Source: Sambucus nigra (lineage: Eukaryota > Streptophyta > Magnoliopsida > Dipsacales > Adoxaceae). From it: a stretch of DNA of 64,000 nucleotides. Both the position numbers and the translations under genes were made by a program. This document shows positions 35,887 to 49,725 of this stretch, piece by piece. The stretch is from contig OX422216.1 of NCBI GenBank assembly GCA_949130495.1, positions 365,080,605 through 365,144,604 on the forward strand, given 5' to 3'. The notes beneath the pieces are model-generated. The model saw only the letters and a list, made by a program, of their open reading frames with translations, was not told the DNA's origin and made no database searches. The stretch's first letter is position 1; each line of letters starts with the position of its first letter.

Positions 35887-36976
35887 TGTCAAACCATTTT
35901 TTTTACCCCAAAGCTTTCCAACTTCGATCCAGATCTCGATTAAATAATCTCCCATATTTATTTCCTCCATAAATATGTTTAATCATTATCATGATCTCTA
36001 AACATCATCAAATTCTAGCTTTCCCCAAAATTTCCCGATTTGGGTTTATTACAGTTCATCCAATTCTCAACCTAAATTCGATCTCATAATCATCAATTAA
36101 TTGAACCTAGCATCTGGATTTCGAATACAACATGATTCGAACAAAGATTGATATAGTTCCATCACTAATTGTGTATTAATTCTACACACAATACTCCAAT
36201 TACCCAAAACCCATTTTATGTGACAACCCACCCCAAAACGGATTTTGATCACACCCACTATGATATGAATTGAAATACCGCAATTTAGATTGAAAGCAAA
36301 CTAACTACTTTCATGATTAGGTTTGTAGAGTCTGATTTCGTTGTAGGAGGGGAATTCATGAAGAACACACTCGAATCCCCTTTTTTTATTTGGCTTCCAA
36401 AAGCCCTCCGCTTTCTTCCTTTGTTTCCTCTTTGTTTCTTAGGGTTTATAATGGTATTAATTACTGGCCAACCCTCTTAGACTTAGGTTAAATACTGCCA
36501 ATCCCGAAATTAAGCTTATGGGCCAAGCCCAAATGACCCGAACACCCTCGTGTGGGCTCGATTATGCCTAAAAATATCTCGAAACCCAATTATTACCCAC
36601 GGATACTCTTTTGTGACTATTTCGATCCCTCCGGAGTCAACCTTGCACTTAGAATCGTCATTCGAGTCACTTTACTAAAATTCTCTATCTAGACCTCAAT
36701 ATAGAGTCTACCACACCCGGTTAAGATAAAATACCACCACGTCACTATCACTCGCTATGATGTAAAATTAATAACTTACTATTCACTTAGTAAATATTTT
36801 TCATAAATATTAACCATTAACTCCCCGATTGATATTTTAATCAACACATAAAAATTAATTCAATTGAATTATGATACACTTGTAATTTAAAATTATCCCA
36901 ATTAATTAAATAATAAATACTCAAAAATACGGGGTGTTACATACTCTCCCTCTTACAAGGAATTTTATCCTCAAAA

Positions 36977-37400
36977 TTAGGATGTACTTGTGGTGAGTAA
37001 CTCTGGATATTTCTCTCGCACATCCTCTTCTCTCTCCCACGTCGACTCATCGATATTGTGTTGCCTCCACTGGACTCGAACCAAAGGTACCACATTAGAC
37101 CGTAGCTTATGCGCACAAAGATTAAGTATCATCACTAATCTCTCATCATAAGAGATACCTGACTGTAAATCGATCTTTTCTAACGGAACGTGCCAAAAAT
37201 GCCTTCTCGCTCCTCTTGTACTTCTTGAATGACGACACATTGAGCACATCGTGAAGTCATTGCAGATGTTCATGTAGGCCCAACCTATACGCAGCTAGTT
37301 CCACCCTCTCAATGATTAGAAAGGGTCCCATATATCTCGGGGCTAGCTTTACTTTCTTGTCAAACCTTATGACCTCCCTTTTTAAAGGTAAATACTCATA
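36977..37400 (-). pseudogene. Integrase C-terminus with chromodomain
   Basis: Minus strand. PRYMGPFLIIERV with AAYRLGL and HDVLNVSSFKKY (about 37225-37370) is the GPY/F-type end of gypsy integrase. The open stretch 36977-37273 then has VILMN-type HKLRSNVVPLVRVQWRQHN and ESTWEREEDVREKYPEL, a chromodomain with the usual V-x-W-x6-ATWE pattern, here STWE. Chromodomains steer chromovirus integration toward particular chromatin. The junction between the two blocks is frameshifted. It ends about 25 bp before the 3' LTR, as is normal for Tekay/Del elements. Confidence 0.82.
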
Positions 37401-40400
37401 ACAATTTCTGACCACTTATGTCAGTCTTCAAAACTTCTATTCACGATGACGTAACTCTCACTACGTACCTGAATTGCACAAAACTGATGTAGATTAACTA
37501 AATCCTTACCGACAGACCATAAATCATCTCGAGTACGAGAAGCTTGTGATTACCCACTCTTAATCAAACGAAACGTGATTGACAATTTTTTTGTATGATG
37601 CCTCAGAAGGTGTTGTACATATAATAAACTTCTATAAGTTACCATGTGTATCTTTACCAATGGTAATTAATACTCCCAACTATCTATGAATCCAGAATAT
37701 GTATCTCTCGATTTCTTTTACAACCTAGTCACTTCCCATTTACTCATCGACTTATGGGTGACACGTCTAGCACAAGATGTAACTTCATCCCCATCGCCTC
37801 CTGACAATCCCTATCAGAGGTGGGACTGAAAGGTCTCATCCTATTTCATAAAAATATTGGAAGACACCTTGATCTGGCTCACTTCTTCTTTCAAATGAAA
37901 TGTTGGACATACTGCTCGCTAGTATAACCTACCATAAAATAACAATTATTCCATTTTGGCAGGTCCATTCCATAATACCGAAGGAAACCTTAACCTCTCC
38001 ACGATTTTTGATATCCCAAATATGAATTTCACCAATCATGTGCATTAATCCCGTCACTGGGACCAGCAAAATTACAAAAATTCGGGTTGATAACCTCGGA
38101 TTAACCTTTTTCCATCCCTAAATGGTATAACCCGGAGAAAACTACACTATGTCTCATTCAAAATGAATCCCTGTGCTCAATGTTTCATATCACGCGGAAT
38201 ATCTCACTCCCCTTTTTTTTGAGATATACCAAAAATCACTGCCTTTGCGTTTGCTACAAAAATTTATTCCTTGGGCACTTTTTCGTCTGGTTGTACTCAA
38301 CATCTTATTTGTGCATAACCCACTCTAGGCCTTTGACTAAGTGAGACTCTGCTCCACTTTTCCAAAAATTTGTGGTCCTCCCTTGTCTAGGGATATCTTT
38401 TCACATGTGCCTCCACCACCTTTGAACTCCCCACGGTTGTGAAAGTTCTCCTTGATATACATATAGTCGAATTGTCTCCTTTCTCAAATGAATTTCAGTC
38501 CATCATACCCCTCCACTTACGTTTATAACTTCCTTACAGGCATACATTAACATGTTTATTTCCACATTCCTCTATCCTGGACTATTCTGAAATAAAACTA
38601 ACCAGGGCGCCCATACACCTATAGCGCATGCATCCCACCATAATTATCACTAACGTCTCGTACGTAACATACGTATCTCAAGATCAACCCCGCACTCTCG
38701 GCATGGCTATATCATACGGGTATTATAGATTACCCCACAAATCGCAATTTAATTCTTCTCGATATTTCCCCACCCATCAACTTTTGGTACAAAAGTTTTC
38801 TCAGTGATTACTTCGCAGCACTACCCGACTCCACTAGCCTTCTATCGTAATAGCTCCAAGCTCAAAAAATTTTCTCCACACGTTCAATCATAAAAATTTA
38901 AAAATCGATGCCCTAAAATCTAATAACGTCTCTCCACTCTCGACGTTTATTAAGGTTTATGCGTGTAACAGACCACAACAAAGCTCAAAGATATTTCCCC
39001 AATGCACTATCCCTTAGCATTGTCGGTTATCAATTTTTCATAGGTCCAAAGCACATAACCGGGACACCTAAAACCCTGTCCCTATATTCCTAGGTCTAAT
39101 CATCGAATCCCGCATTTCTAAAGGTGTCATATAGTACTGTTCTCACAATATCACTAAGTTTTCCGCACTAAGTTAATAACGAGCTAAATTTTTATGCTCC
39201 ACAGTAGACTCGCCATACTCTAAATAACATCAGTAAAAGACCCTACGGACTGGGATTCAATATAACTAAACAAATGTACTCTTTGAAGTCTAATTCCTAA
39301 AAATATCGCCGCGAGCTCGACCCTCTTTCAATTGAGACATCGCAACAAATACATATCATTCCCCAGAATAAAGAACACAATAGTTTTGCTGTAACCATCC
39401 ACCATCGCTTATCAGTCTGTACTTAGGATAAAATCGTACATCAGATATCGCTTCTCAAAATGAGCTAACCTCGTAAACTATATATCCTCTCAGTTCCCAC
39501 ACTCGCTCCCCTGCAGATGGACCTAAATAAAGCCCCGCTAACTCAACGATGAATATACACAAACTATAGACGTATTATTGATACCTCTACTAAACTCGAT
39601 TCACATGCGAATATATCACTAACAAACTATTGTAACTCATTCGTGTCACACAAAATAGACCCCAATAACCTCGGGATAAATCTCATACTTTCAATATGCA
39701 ATACCACTCGTGGTTCAAATGGTTCTTGGACATAACACCCTCATCGCAACCAAACCAAAAACTTTTTATAACTATTGGCCCTACTGGGCATCTCATTCCT
39801 GTCCCCTAATTTACTACGAACAATATCAACACGTGTTCCTACTCTTTACACATCAAACATCTCTTTGTTACATTACCTTTTCTCTGGCCCCACTGTCCAT
39901 GTTGGGATTATCCTTTTCACGGACCTAATAGACTTGACCCTAATTGCTACACCCCATTGTCCATTTGGCTCTGCTGGCCCTATGGGACTCTTTGCTAAAC
40001 TTAACAGCCCTGACTGAATCCACCATCACCTGGTAGAAATCTGATTGCTCTCAATCATTAAAATGGGTCCTCTACCGGTTATCCCCTCCTATGGTGCCTC
40101 ACTAGCACTGTTAAATCTAGTCTTGCCCTTTAGTTAGGTTCTCCAACTCTCTTGACTCCCTTCTCACGATATTGATGATAAGGGTACCAATCGTTCGGGC
40201 AAGATTTCCCCATCCATGCTTCTATACTCTACCCATGTGCATATTATTAACTTACAGTCCTTTTTTTTATTCCACGTATTCACCTCGTCGGGTACAAAGT
40301 TCTCTAAACACGTTAACTTTCCTTCATGGTCGACCACCGTACGACCCTTTTGAAATAAATCTTGAATTTCCTTTGTGTCTCTATTTAAATAGTTGATGAG

Positions 40401-41047
40401 AGGATTTGCGATCAAACCGCACCTCCCTTCTTCGTTATTTATGGCATATCTCCATGGTTGTGGTGATTAACTCTTATCACTTAAACACCTCTCCAATGAG
40501 CTAAAATTTTGCTTGAAATTTAATCCTGGGTGCCACTGCACTCCACACTACACAATTGCATTTGAGTTAACTCCTGTCTTAGACACATCACACTCCTTTT
40601 CTTCTTCGAATCCTTATGGAAGTCTCGTCTAAAGAGTTTTCTGACTCCCCCCCTCTTTATCGAGTACGCTGGATGAGTCTGAATTTGCACCACCACCCTT
40701 TACGACGGTGCTTAGGAAAATGATTGTGCCCTAGTGATTATTCCAACTCCATCAAGCCTGAACAATAATCATGGCGACTTCTATTGCAGTCACTGTTTTC
40801 AAAATATTCCATGGCTTCTGTTGAGCCTTCCCCCTGCAGTCCTTCCAATGGTCCTCGATGTTCGCCCAAAGTTGTTCGGTGTACAAAGCCCAACTGAACT
40901 CGTATATGAATTGCATAAACTATACTTAATCATAGGAGAAGGTAAGTTGCATATGTAAAGGAATACAATAATCCTCTAATAAGGCTATATATCAAAGAAC
41001 GCTACGCTGAAACGTAATAAGACACACAAATCCTAAGGACTATAGAA
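37400..41047 (-). other. Degenerate internal region of the chromodomain gypsy element
   Basis: About 3.6 kb where gag, protease, RT, RNase H and the integrase core would lie. I found no reliable catalytic motif; a minus-strand frame at 40164-40415 is the longest element-strand stretch and is not recognised. Deletion plus mutation seems to have removed most of pol. The primer site is at 41048-41065. Confidence 0.55.
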
Positions 41048-41069
41048 CCTGATGATCTGATACCATCAG

Positions 41070-43969
41070 TGACACCCCGCCTACTAAAATATCGGGTGGC
41101 CAACACGTGATCAAAATAAAAACGTGGGTCTCATATATCTCATTCTTAGCATTACTGTCGAATACTTTTTTAAAGTTACTAACCACCTAGTAATTTAAAT
41201 ATCCTGGTGCCAAATTTTATCTTTCATTAATTAACAACATGTGAAAATAAATAATAAATAAACCATCCACACAAACTGGTAATTGAATCCAACACAGATG
41301 AATACTATGAATAAAGAGGACCTAATAATTAATCAGTTCAACAATAGAATACAACAGTGAACTAAAATAATAACCTGAATACACAAGGTCAACTAAATAA
41401 CTGAATACTAAATATGAGGGCGATGTGCCCAAATGAGTACTGAAATAAAGCCCCTACACTAGGAATGAACGAATGAAGTGTCTATAGCAAAGTTCTATAA
41501 CTTCCACATATTGCAGCTACGCATCCCTCGATAGAATCCTCCAGCTGGGCATCCCTATGGCTGGACACCTAAAAAGTTTTGGAAAAGATTTTGGCACAGG
41601 TCAGAGCCCATATAAAACATTTTGAAATATTTAGCAAACTGTTAGATTGCAATAATTAAATATGCATGCAGAATATACGTATTTAATCTAGTTTCGTCCT
41701 CACTTGAGGTATAACTCATCCCTTATCTAATGTGCACACCTAAGGCTTGCCTGCTAACCTTCCTACTTAAGCTACCCCACCTAACTAGACGTATCACACC
41801 TCTTTCTGCCACACTACTCTAACCCGAGTATTATTACCTTGATTATTAGGTTATCTACTCATTAACTTATTTAATCGGCTCAACTATATTAAATTATATA
41901 ACTTTCACTCTAGTTATACAGGAAACCCCCTTTTAGTCATATAACTTTCACACTAGTTACATAAGAAGTACATTCACGCTTATGTATAACCCATATATAA
42001 TTATCTACTCATATTATATACGTACAAGTATACTACAACATTCGCACACATGTCACGTATAATAATCGTCCATTCCTGAGTATAAACTCTCCGGATGCTT
42101 TGTATAAAATACTATCATATACCAGGTATGCTCACTCTAACTCGGTTACCACAAGTCAGACTAGCTCACACCAAACTTTGGTAAAAATATCGCGAACGTA
42201 GTGGAGGCGGTCATATTTCCCCAAGGGAGAGAGCGAATTATACCTAAAATGTCTCACGTCGAAAAATAAATCACTCAATAAAATACGGGACGATATGACA
42301 TGGAGACTATACCCTCCCTCCATTCACTAGCCACCCACATCGCGCAACCTCTGATGATAGCACTAAATATCAATCACACCAATATATATATAATTAAAGT
42401 CCAGTTAACCCATGCCTAACACCCATAGCACTAGCCCAAAATACCCAAGTCTCTATCTGGCTCTTATTTTATTTAATTTCACTCTCATTAAATAATTTAG
42501 CAAAACTTCACTCACTAATATACCCGAAGTCACCCAATCGGCCAGTAATTAAACCTTTACGAACTTATTTCGCTCAATTCATTAAACATGTGACGCACAT
42601 TTTTCTCACTTCCTAGTCCCAATGATATTCATCTATAATCACTAGGAGATAGGTCCCATATTCATTTTTTACTAAATAAATAAGCTTAGAATAAACCCCC
42701 ACAATGATTAAATATATGGGTTAGAAGTCGTTTAGAAGGGTCCTCAAAATGTAAAACTATCTAGACTAAAAATAGGGCAAAAATAAAAATTCTACTTCCG
42801 GTAATATGTCAGGCTTCTAAAGCGTGGCTAATTTTGTCACGAATATGGACAATGACTAGTTTTTTGTCACGGTTCCGGAGTGTGACTAGTTTTTTTCATG
42901 GTTCTGGAGCGTGACTACATCGAACCATTTTTTTTTACCCAAAAGCTTTCCAACTTCAATCCAGACCTGGATTAAATAATCTCCCATATTTATTTCCTCC
43001 GTAAATATGTTTTAATCATTATCATGATCTCTAAACATCATCAAATTCCAACTTTCACCAAAATATCCCGATTTGGGTTTATTAAAGTTCATTTAATTCT
43101 CAACCTAGATTCGATCTCATAATCATCAATTAATTGAACCTAGCATCTGGATTTCGAATACAACAGGATTCCAACAAAGATTGATATAATTCCATCACTA
43201 ATTGAGTATTAATTCAACACACAATACTCTAATTACCCAAAACCCATTTTATGTGACAACCCATCCCAAAACGGATTTTTATCACACCCACTATGATATG
43301 AATTGAAATACTGCAAGTTAGATTGAAATCAAGCTAACTACTTTCCTGATTAGGTTTGTCGGGCCTGATTTCGTTGTAGGAGGCAAATTGACGAAGAACA
43401 CACCCGAATCCCCTTTTTTGATTTGGCTTCCAAAAGCTCTCCACTTTCTTCCTTTGTCTCCTCTTTGTTCTTAGGGTTTAGAATGATATTAGTTGGTGCC
43501 CAACCCTTTTAGGTTAAATACTATAAATCCCGAAATTAAGCTTATGGGCTAAGCCCAAATTACCCGAACACCCCCGTGTGGGCTCGATTATGCCTAAAAA
43601 TGTCCCGAGACCTAATTACTACCCACGGTTACTTTTTTCTGACTATTTTAACCCCTACGGAGTCTACCATGCACTCAAAATTATTATCCGAGTAACTTTA
43701 CTAAAATTATCCATCTTGACCTCTATATAGTCTCTACCGACACTCGGTTGAGATAAAATACCACCACGTCACTATCATTCGCTACAGCGTAAAATTAATA
43801 ACTTACTTTTCACTTAGTAATTATTTTTCATAAATATTAACCATTTACTTTCTCTATTAATATTTGAATCAACACATAAAAATTAATTAAATTAAATTAC
43901 GACACACTTGTTATTTAAAATTATTCCAATTAATTAAATAACAAATACTTAAAAATATGGGGTGTTACA
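41070..43969 (-). repeat. 5' LTR of the chromodomain gypsy element
   Basis: 2.90 kb, homologous to 33915-36951. Ends next to the primer site (minus GGGGTGTCA, then CTGA, then TGGTATCAGATC). Confidence 0.88.
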
Positions 43970-44399
43970 GGTGTTCGACCATTCTTAGAAAACTTATGTG
44001 GAGTTTCTTCATTACCTCTTATTTGACCTTAAGGGACCATTACAATATAAATTTAAGGATATTTTTCTTGATTAGCTTGGAATCGGGAGATGTATGTATG
44101 CGTTGGACAATGATTTAAAGGTCAATTCCTGGCATGTTAGCATAGGACCAGGCAAAAACGTTGATGTACTCTTTGAGTTGTTGAATGAGTTCAAACTTTT
44201 TTATATTGTATAATGAATAACGTATCTTGATTTCTTTTATCTCAGTACGAGATCCTATATTAACCTTTTTTATTTCCTCAACAGGTTGTGTACGATTATT
44301 TTTTCTATCATTAAGATCTTTTATGTGATCTTCTAGTTCTTCATTATATAAATTAGATCCATTACTTTGATTTGGACATTTATCTTTAATATTTTTCAC
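43970..44399 (-). pseudogene. Tat-lineage RT, N-terminal part
   Basis: Minus strand. An open stretch at 44115-44399 ends EYINVFAWSYANMPGIDL, matching the family's DVFAWSYEDMPGLD just before the RT fingers. After a stop, the frame continues WSLKVK, then EVMKKLHISFLRMVEHP (43970-44020), and is cut at the chromodomain gypsy element. It resumes at 33905 with WMDNIVPVPK. This junction shows the insertion split one pol gene. Confidence 0.87.
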
Positions 44400-45232
44400 T
44401 CAAGGATACTCAAATTTAATTTTGTTTTCCTCAAGAAAGGAATTGATACTATCCATGCATCAAAGTAATTACCCTCAAGGGCTTCTCCTCAAATAAGATG
44501 TTACAGATGGTGATAAGTTATTCTTCTTGGAGCATATATGCAACCTCGACTTCAAAATGCTTCTCAGTTATTTTCAGGTGGAAGGATGTCCAATTCTTTT
44601 CGTCTTCCATCATTATTTCTTGGAATAATTTGGTGTTCCTTTTATCTTCAATAGGGTCTTAGTCTACAAAGGGCTTCTCTGACTTCCTGACCAAATCTGC
44701 TATTTCATGTAACTCATCCTATAGCTATGTTCGGTGGTCTTCAAAGAAAATATCTCATCCCAAAATTTGTTTTCCAGAGTTGGTGTCCACCCACGATTCA
44801 AAAAATCCACAAAATGGAAAGCTTCTCCTTATTTGATGAATCTCCCATCAAGGCTAGGGTGATAAAGTGCATGTGCAGCTGTTAATTTATTGAATTTAGG
44901 TCCTTTATCTCTTAGTGCTTAGGATATATGATCACTATTCAAAATGATGTAGTACGTTAATAGGCTCAAGGATCCCTTGCTGGTTCTTTCCAAGGCTCTT
45001 TCGTAGTAGGAATTTCATCATCTTCACCATATTAGTGATATTGCAGCAGTCGTACTTAGAGTAGGGTGAAATAATCTGTTCATTGGTATCAGTCGAGCGG
45101 ATCTGTACAAATATGGTCCAAGTGGAATCCACTGATGTACATATCTCCACTCTCGTGTTGTATCTCTAAGACTGGGATACTATGTACTTTTCCTTTGAGA
45201 AAATTGGTGTCCCCCAGCATGCTGATCAAATT

Positions 45233-45568
45233 TTAGCCACAAAAGAACTTTAAATTTTGATATAGTGATGAAATGACTCGTCCTATGTCATGAAGCCATG
45301 GCATTACCAAAATGAAATTGAAGGAGGTGAGTATATCAGTTACTTGAAACTCATTATTATTGTCGAAAGGGTCGATTTCAAGTTTAAGTTTTATGCAACC
45401 CGTCACTTCCATTCGGGTATTATTGTAGGCCATCTCAATTTGAGTTGTGGGTGTTAGGTCTTCATGTTTTATTCTTGAGAATTTGGTTGTTGTTAGTGGG
45501 CAAACGTTCAAAGCAGATACATTATCAATGAGGACCATAGGGATCCTTTGTCCATTGACATTCACCAT
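45233..45568 (-). pseudogene. Tat-lineage gypsy aspartic protease
   Basis: Minus strand, 111-codon open stretch. MVNVNGQRIPMVLIDNVSALNVCP holds the active-site region; the lineage normally reads IDNGSALN, so the Gly after the catalytic Asp-Asn is Val here. It continues with DLTPTTQIEMAYNNTRMEVTG and FNFILVMPWLHDIGRVISSLYQNLKF, matching the lineage's NFLLGRPWIHSAGAVPSSLHQ. This enzyme matures Gag-Pol. Flanking sequence to 44400 continues with stops. Confidence 0.85.
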
Positions 45569-46500
45569 AATGTTTAGGCATGTAGTTGTATAGACCTATC
45601 TTGGGTATTATGCTTTAGTAAATGATATTCTTTTTGAAATATTTACTATTTCCATGAGCTCCACAGGACTGGGGGAATCATGTGCCACCTTTTTGTAAAA
45701 CTACTTCAGGATAAAAACTCTATGTGACAGATAAGACATGAGGAGTCCACATATAGATATACCAACTTGAGTCTTTTTTAAATAATTTAAGACCTTGTTT
45801 TCTTCAACTTCTCCTAAAGGATCCCCTTCGATCCCCTTCGATCACCTCATTTCCTTTTCTTTTATCATTTTCCCCGATAGGATTTGGGTTAAGGTATGGG
45901 TCTTTGTAAAATCTTCCAGATCGAGTGAGATGATCAACCTCCGTGAACTCCCAATATGAGGTGATTAACTCGGCCAAGATTTTATTGAAATTCAGTGTAT
46001 AAACATAATCAACATCTTTATAAGGTGGGGAGACAATCGAGTTATCAAAATGAGATATCAGACCCTCTTCTTATGACTGTTAAATTATTGAGTTATTGGG
46101 TGATGGCCAAGTCTACGAATCTTGTCTATTTTCTATCACAAATTCTTCTCCCCACCCACTGGGAATAAATTCAATATTTCTTGGTCCTCTTATGTGTCCT
46201 GCGTCCTATTGTTCTTTATCTTACATTACCTCCCAATCCTTGAAGAGGTTCTCATATCGGTTAACTATGCATAATAAGAGGATATCAAAGTTTTTTCGGA
46301 ACACAAGGTACATTATCTAGTATATGTTGAATTCTAAGGGATCTTAGCCTATATTTTTAAGGCTCCTAGCGTGTAAGCCATGAGATCTATGTGTGTCTGT
46401 GTGGGCAACTCGTGATCTAAATGCCTATTACCTAAGATTCGAGGCTCGATTGTAGGTTTAGTGATCTTTCCTTGATAAATCATGTACTGGATGACATGAT

Positions 46501-47700
46501 TCAAAGTTCAACATCCTTCCAAACTCTATCCAATATTCTGGTGGTATTCGTAGTATAGGTCACTTTGGAAGTTCTCATGTAAGGGATTATGTAGAGGTTG
46601 GGATATTTAGGCTTTAAAAAGTCCAAAACTTGGCATACTGTACCTATGGGGATGTATAGAGGGTGGAATGATCGTTGGATTCTTTCAGTACTCCGTGGTG
46701 TACGAATAGATGTAGGTGCTTGGATAGCATTGATAGTGTTTGTATTTTGCTTGTTAGGTTTCCTGGTTAGGAAATAAGGAACCGTTCTTCGATTATATGT
46801 CTTAACCTTTGTAAGTCGATTCATAAAGTGATCCTCAAGTTAGTCTCCCACGCCCATCATGGATTTGAAGTGGGGTAGGTACTGTGTTTTGAGTTGGTCT
46901 CGATATGGTTGGATCAATTTCTTCTTTTTGATGGCTACTTGTTCCTCTTTCGAGGATTGATTAACCATTTGAGCATCCTTATTCCTCTAACACGCAATAA
47001 AGGTTCCAAAGTGCTCATTGGTCTCTTTCATCATTACCACGTCATGAGGAATAATTTCTACTTCATCATTATACTTGTATTATTTCCCAAATTCTCTACA
47101 AATGTCACTCTAGCTTGTGGTTCGTCCATAATCTATGGATAAGAACCACTTGAGTGCTCCACTTACCAAGGTGTGTCCAATCATCTAGGATATGAATTCT
47201 TCACTAAACTCCTAAAGCTTATATGTCCTGGACATAAAGTTTTAGGTGAATCATCGACGATCCCATTCCTGTGAATTTTTCAATATCGAACATCTAGAAT
47301 CTGTTAGGCAGCCTAGTATTGAATAAAGGGATATGTAGTGGATGTCAATAAGGTTATCACTGGGTCAGATCTGTCAGAAACTCTGTTGGAGTATTTGGAA
47401 CTGCATTATGAGACGTATAATGTTTGTTGGAGCGTCAATTGTGTTGACTACTATAATGCTTTCAGTCTTCGCAGTCGAAGGGTTGTGGGTTATATGAGAC
47501 GTAGCTAGTGGAGGCATTATATTAGCACTGTGTAAACTCTCTCCTAGTCTCTCGGTATACTCCAATTGATTATTGAGGGATATTTATTCTCGACGTAGAG
47601 TTGACATCACACTTCTTAAGGCAGTTAGGCTAGATTAAATGTTGGTCGGTGACATTCCTTCATCATTTTGCATGTTGTCAAGACTATAAGATGAGGGAAT
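46501..47700 (-). pseudogene. Tat-lineage gag remnant
   Basis: Minus strand. An open stretch at 46501-46824 includes SFHPLYIPIGTVCQVLDFL, similar to the family's F-T-P-L-x-M-P-L-S-x-V-L-x-x-L end of Gag. Upstream pieces around 46830-47200 (PHFKSMMGVGD and others) suggest the rest of Gag with many stops. Position upstream of the protease fits. Confidence 0.55.
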
Positions 47701-48566
47701 TCGAAGATATGACTTCTATCTCTTTACAAAGATGATAACTGTAATGTTACGGGAAATGTGAAATTAAGATTTTTCCTAAGCATTAATCTAATAAGAACAA
47801 TCATGAGTTTAAGTAGACATGGTTCTTTGTTTGGTCCCGTATAATGATTTGTTTACTATGGTACTCCTCACATAGATCACAACCTCTGTTTAGGATTTAT
47901 GAAAATTGAGTGGACTTTTCTAAGTCCTTGAGTCTCACTTTATTCTAAGAAACTTTCTTAGGAGATATAGAACCCTTTTCGAGAGAGATCATCATTTGAA
48001 GAATCTCTTGGATTATTTTATTTTTTGGTTATGGCCTAATATTCTATTATATGAGATTATTTAGGGCTTTCTAAGAGGATAAAAACTTCATTATTTGGCT
48101 ATGAAACCTCACAACATACATCCGGGGTACTTGTGAGAGGGACATTTTAATATAACCAATTGTACGTGTATCGAACCTCCCAATATACCTCGTGGAGATA
48201 GTATATGGAAGAGTTGACTCAATATACTCGAGGTACATGAGTGATGTTCATAGATAACATACCACTTTATATACGTCGAGGGTAAAAGGCCAAGAAACGT
48301 GGAAGTTATCTCTAGAGACCCGCATTGGTTAGAACCACATACCATTGATAGGCTTCCCATTTTCATTTGGTATGTAGTAATATTTAATTATTATGCTTTA
48401 AATTAGAGTGCGTCATTTAGAAAGTTTTTATTTTTGTCAAGAGCCATTTTCACCGGAGATTATTACTTATTTGGCATACATATTACAAATGAAGTTCGAG
48501 GGATGCCTAGGGTGTAACAAAATCCTTGCGGGAGCATGCAATACCTGTGATTTTCTACATAGTTAG
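47700..48566 (-). other. Leader-like region of the Tat-like element
   Basis: No recognised domain or LTR. It lies upstream of gag on the element strand and is cut at 48567 by the Tork-like copia LTR. The 5' LTR of the Tat-like element is not in the window. Confidence 0.4.
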
Positions 48567-49570
48567 TGTTGGGGATCGATATACGAGGAATAAAATTTTG
48601 GTCTTAGAATCTTAGAATGATTATGCAAGAGTAACAAAAAAATTGAAAACTAGATCTGAAAAATGAATCTAGGGTTTCGAATACATTACCTTTTTCGATC
48701 CGGGTGCAGTACGATGGGGAGAAAAGCATTTGATGTAGATTCAGGGCTTCCTTCTTTTGGTACTTCAAAAACCTGTTATAACTTTCTAAAACACCTGGAT
48801 CTTCTAGTGTATGATTATCCTAAAGATAGGTATGTGTGTGGGTACCTTTTGAAATAAAAACTCTTGCTTTTGAGTGATATATATTCCTCTCTCTCTAGAC
48901 GCCTTCACAAAAATATGAATAATATTTTCTCTCACCCCTCTCAAACACTAATGGTGAATTATATTGATTGTAATCCTAACTTAAACCAATATATACTAGT
49001 CTAAGAGGTGGGCTTGGGTAAACTAGGTTCCTTGCAAATATGGGCCTAATTACTAGGGTAAATGGACTATACCAGGACCCAAAACAAATAATATAATTGA
49101 CTTTTAAATATATATTCAAAAATCCCAAATAACAAATTCCCTAATTTAATTCATTTCTTTACTTAATCATAATTAATTCCAGTAAATAATTATGAACGTA
49201 TTCAAATTTAACTATCTCAAAAATCACTCGGATATAATAAGGTCATATTTGCAAAGTTTATAATGGTATGTAATGTGATTCCCCACCTTAAGCCTCCTAT
49301 ACCCGCTTGGTCAAATTAATTTGTCTCTAATTAACTTTAACCAACATCTATTCAATTTCCTATTTCTCAAACATATCTTATTTTTTTACTCCAACGGATT
49401 AAATAATAATCCACCGATCAGGTTTATTGGTGGAAATCGTTCTAATAACTCTACCAAGGGGTATTGCAATCCAAGGTATCCGCATATACAGATTCCTCCA
49501 AGTTAAGATCTTGGACATACTCACATAACTGTCACCCAATATGTGAGGATCTTTTAATTTAATCTAAAAT
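48567..49570 (-). repeat. 3' LTR of the Tork-like copia, distal part
   Basis: Ends GATCCCCAACA on the minus strand. AGTTAG precedes it on the plus strand (candidate target duplication). It is interrupted at 49570 by the CACTA element and resumes at 62697. Confidence 0.75.
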
Positions 49571-49725
49571 CACTACACCAAAAATAGCAATTTGGCACAG
49601 CCTGATATTAAAAATTTGGCATAGTTTTAAACTGTGCCAAATTCTGGCACGGTTTAATGACAATTTGGGGCCAAAATTTTCCACTGTTTTTAAGTGTGCC
49701 AAAATTGAGTACACTTTACTAAAAT
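49571..49725. repeat. Left terminus and subterminal repeats of the CACTA element
   Basis: CACTACACCA terminus followed by four or five copies of ggcacag/gtgccaa motifs, including a hairpin of tggcatagttt and aaactgtgcca (49618-49642). Confidence 0.85.

Larger units (their letters stand above)
33915..36951 (-). repeat. 3' LTR of the chromodomain gypsy element
   Basis: 3.04 kb. Differs from the partner by an expanded AT dinucleotide run (35317-35362) and many substitutions. Contains a tandem hairpin array at 35776-35886. Confidence 0.88.
33915..43969 (-). mobile_element. Chromodomain Ty3/gypsy element (Tekay/Del-like)
   Basis: Two LTRs of about 3 kb (33915-36951 and 41070-43969), starting TGTAACACCCC and ending GGGTGTCA on the minus strand. 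Primer site TGGTATCAGATCATCAGG at 41048-41065, polypurine tract at 36952-36966 (minus AAGAGGGAGAGTA), and a C-terminal chromodomain at 36977-37273. It is inserted into the RT frame of the Tat-like element, between VEHP and WMDNIV. The flanking 5-mers (TACTA, GGTGT) do not match, so the target duplication has decayed or a recombined pair is involved. The internal region of about 4.1 kb is shorter than usual for the lineage and heavily degenerate. Confidence 0.85.

Noticed and set aside
33915..43969. Two adjacent independent solo LTRs instead of one element
   Set aside because: Primer site and polypurine tract lie at the correct inner edges, and a chromodomain sits just inside the 3' LTR, which supports a single element despite the lack of a matching target duplication.
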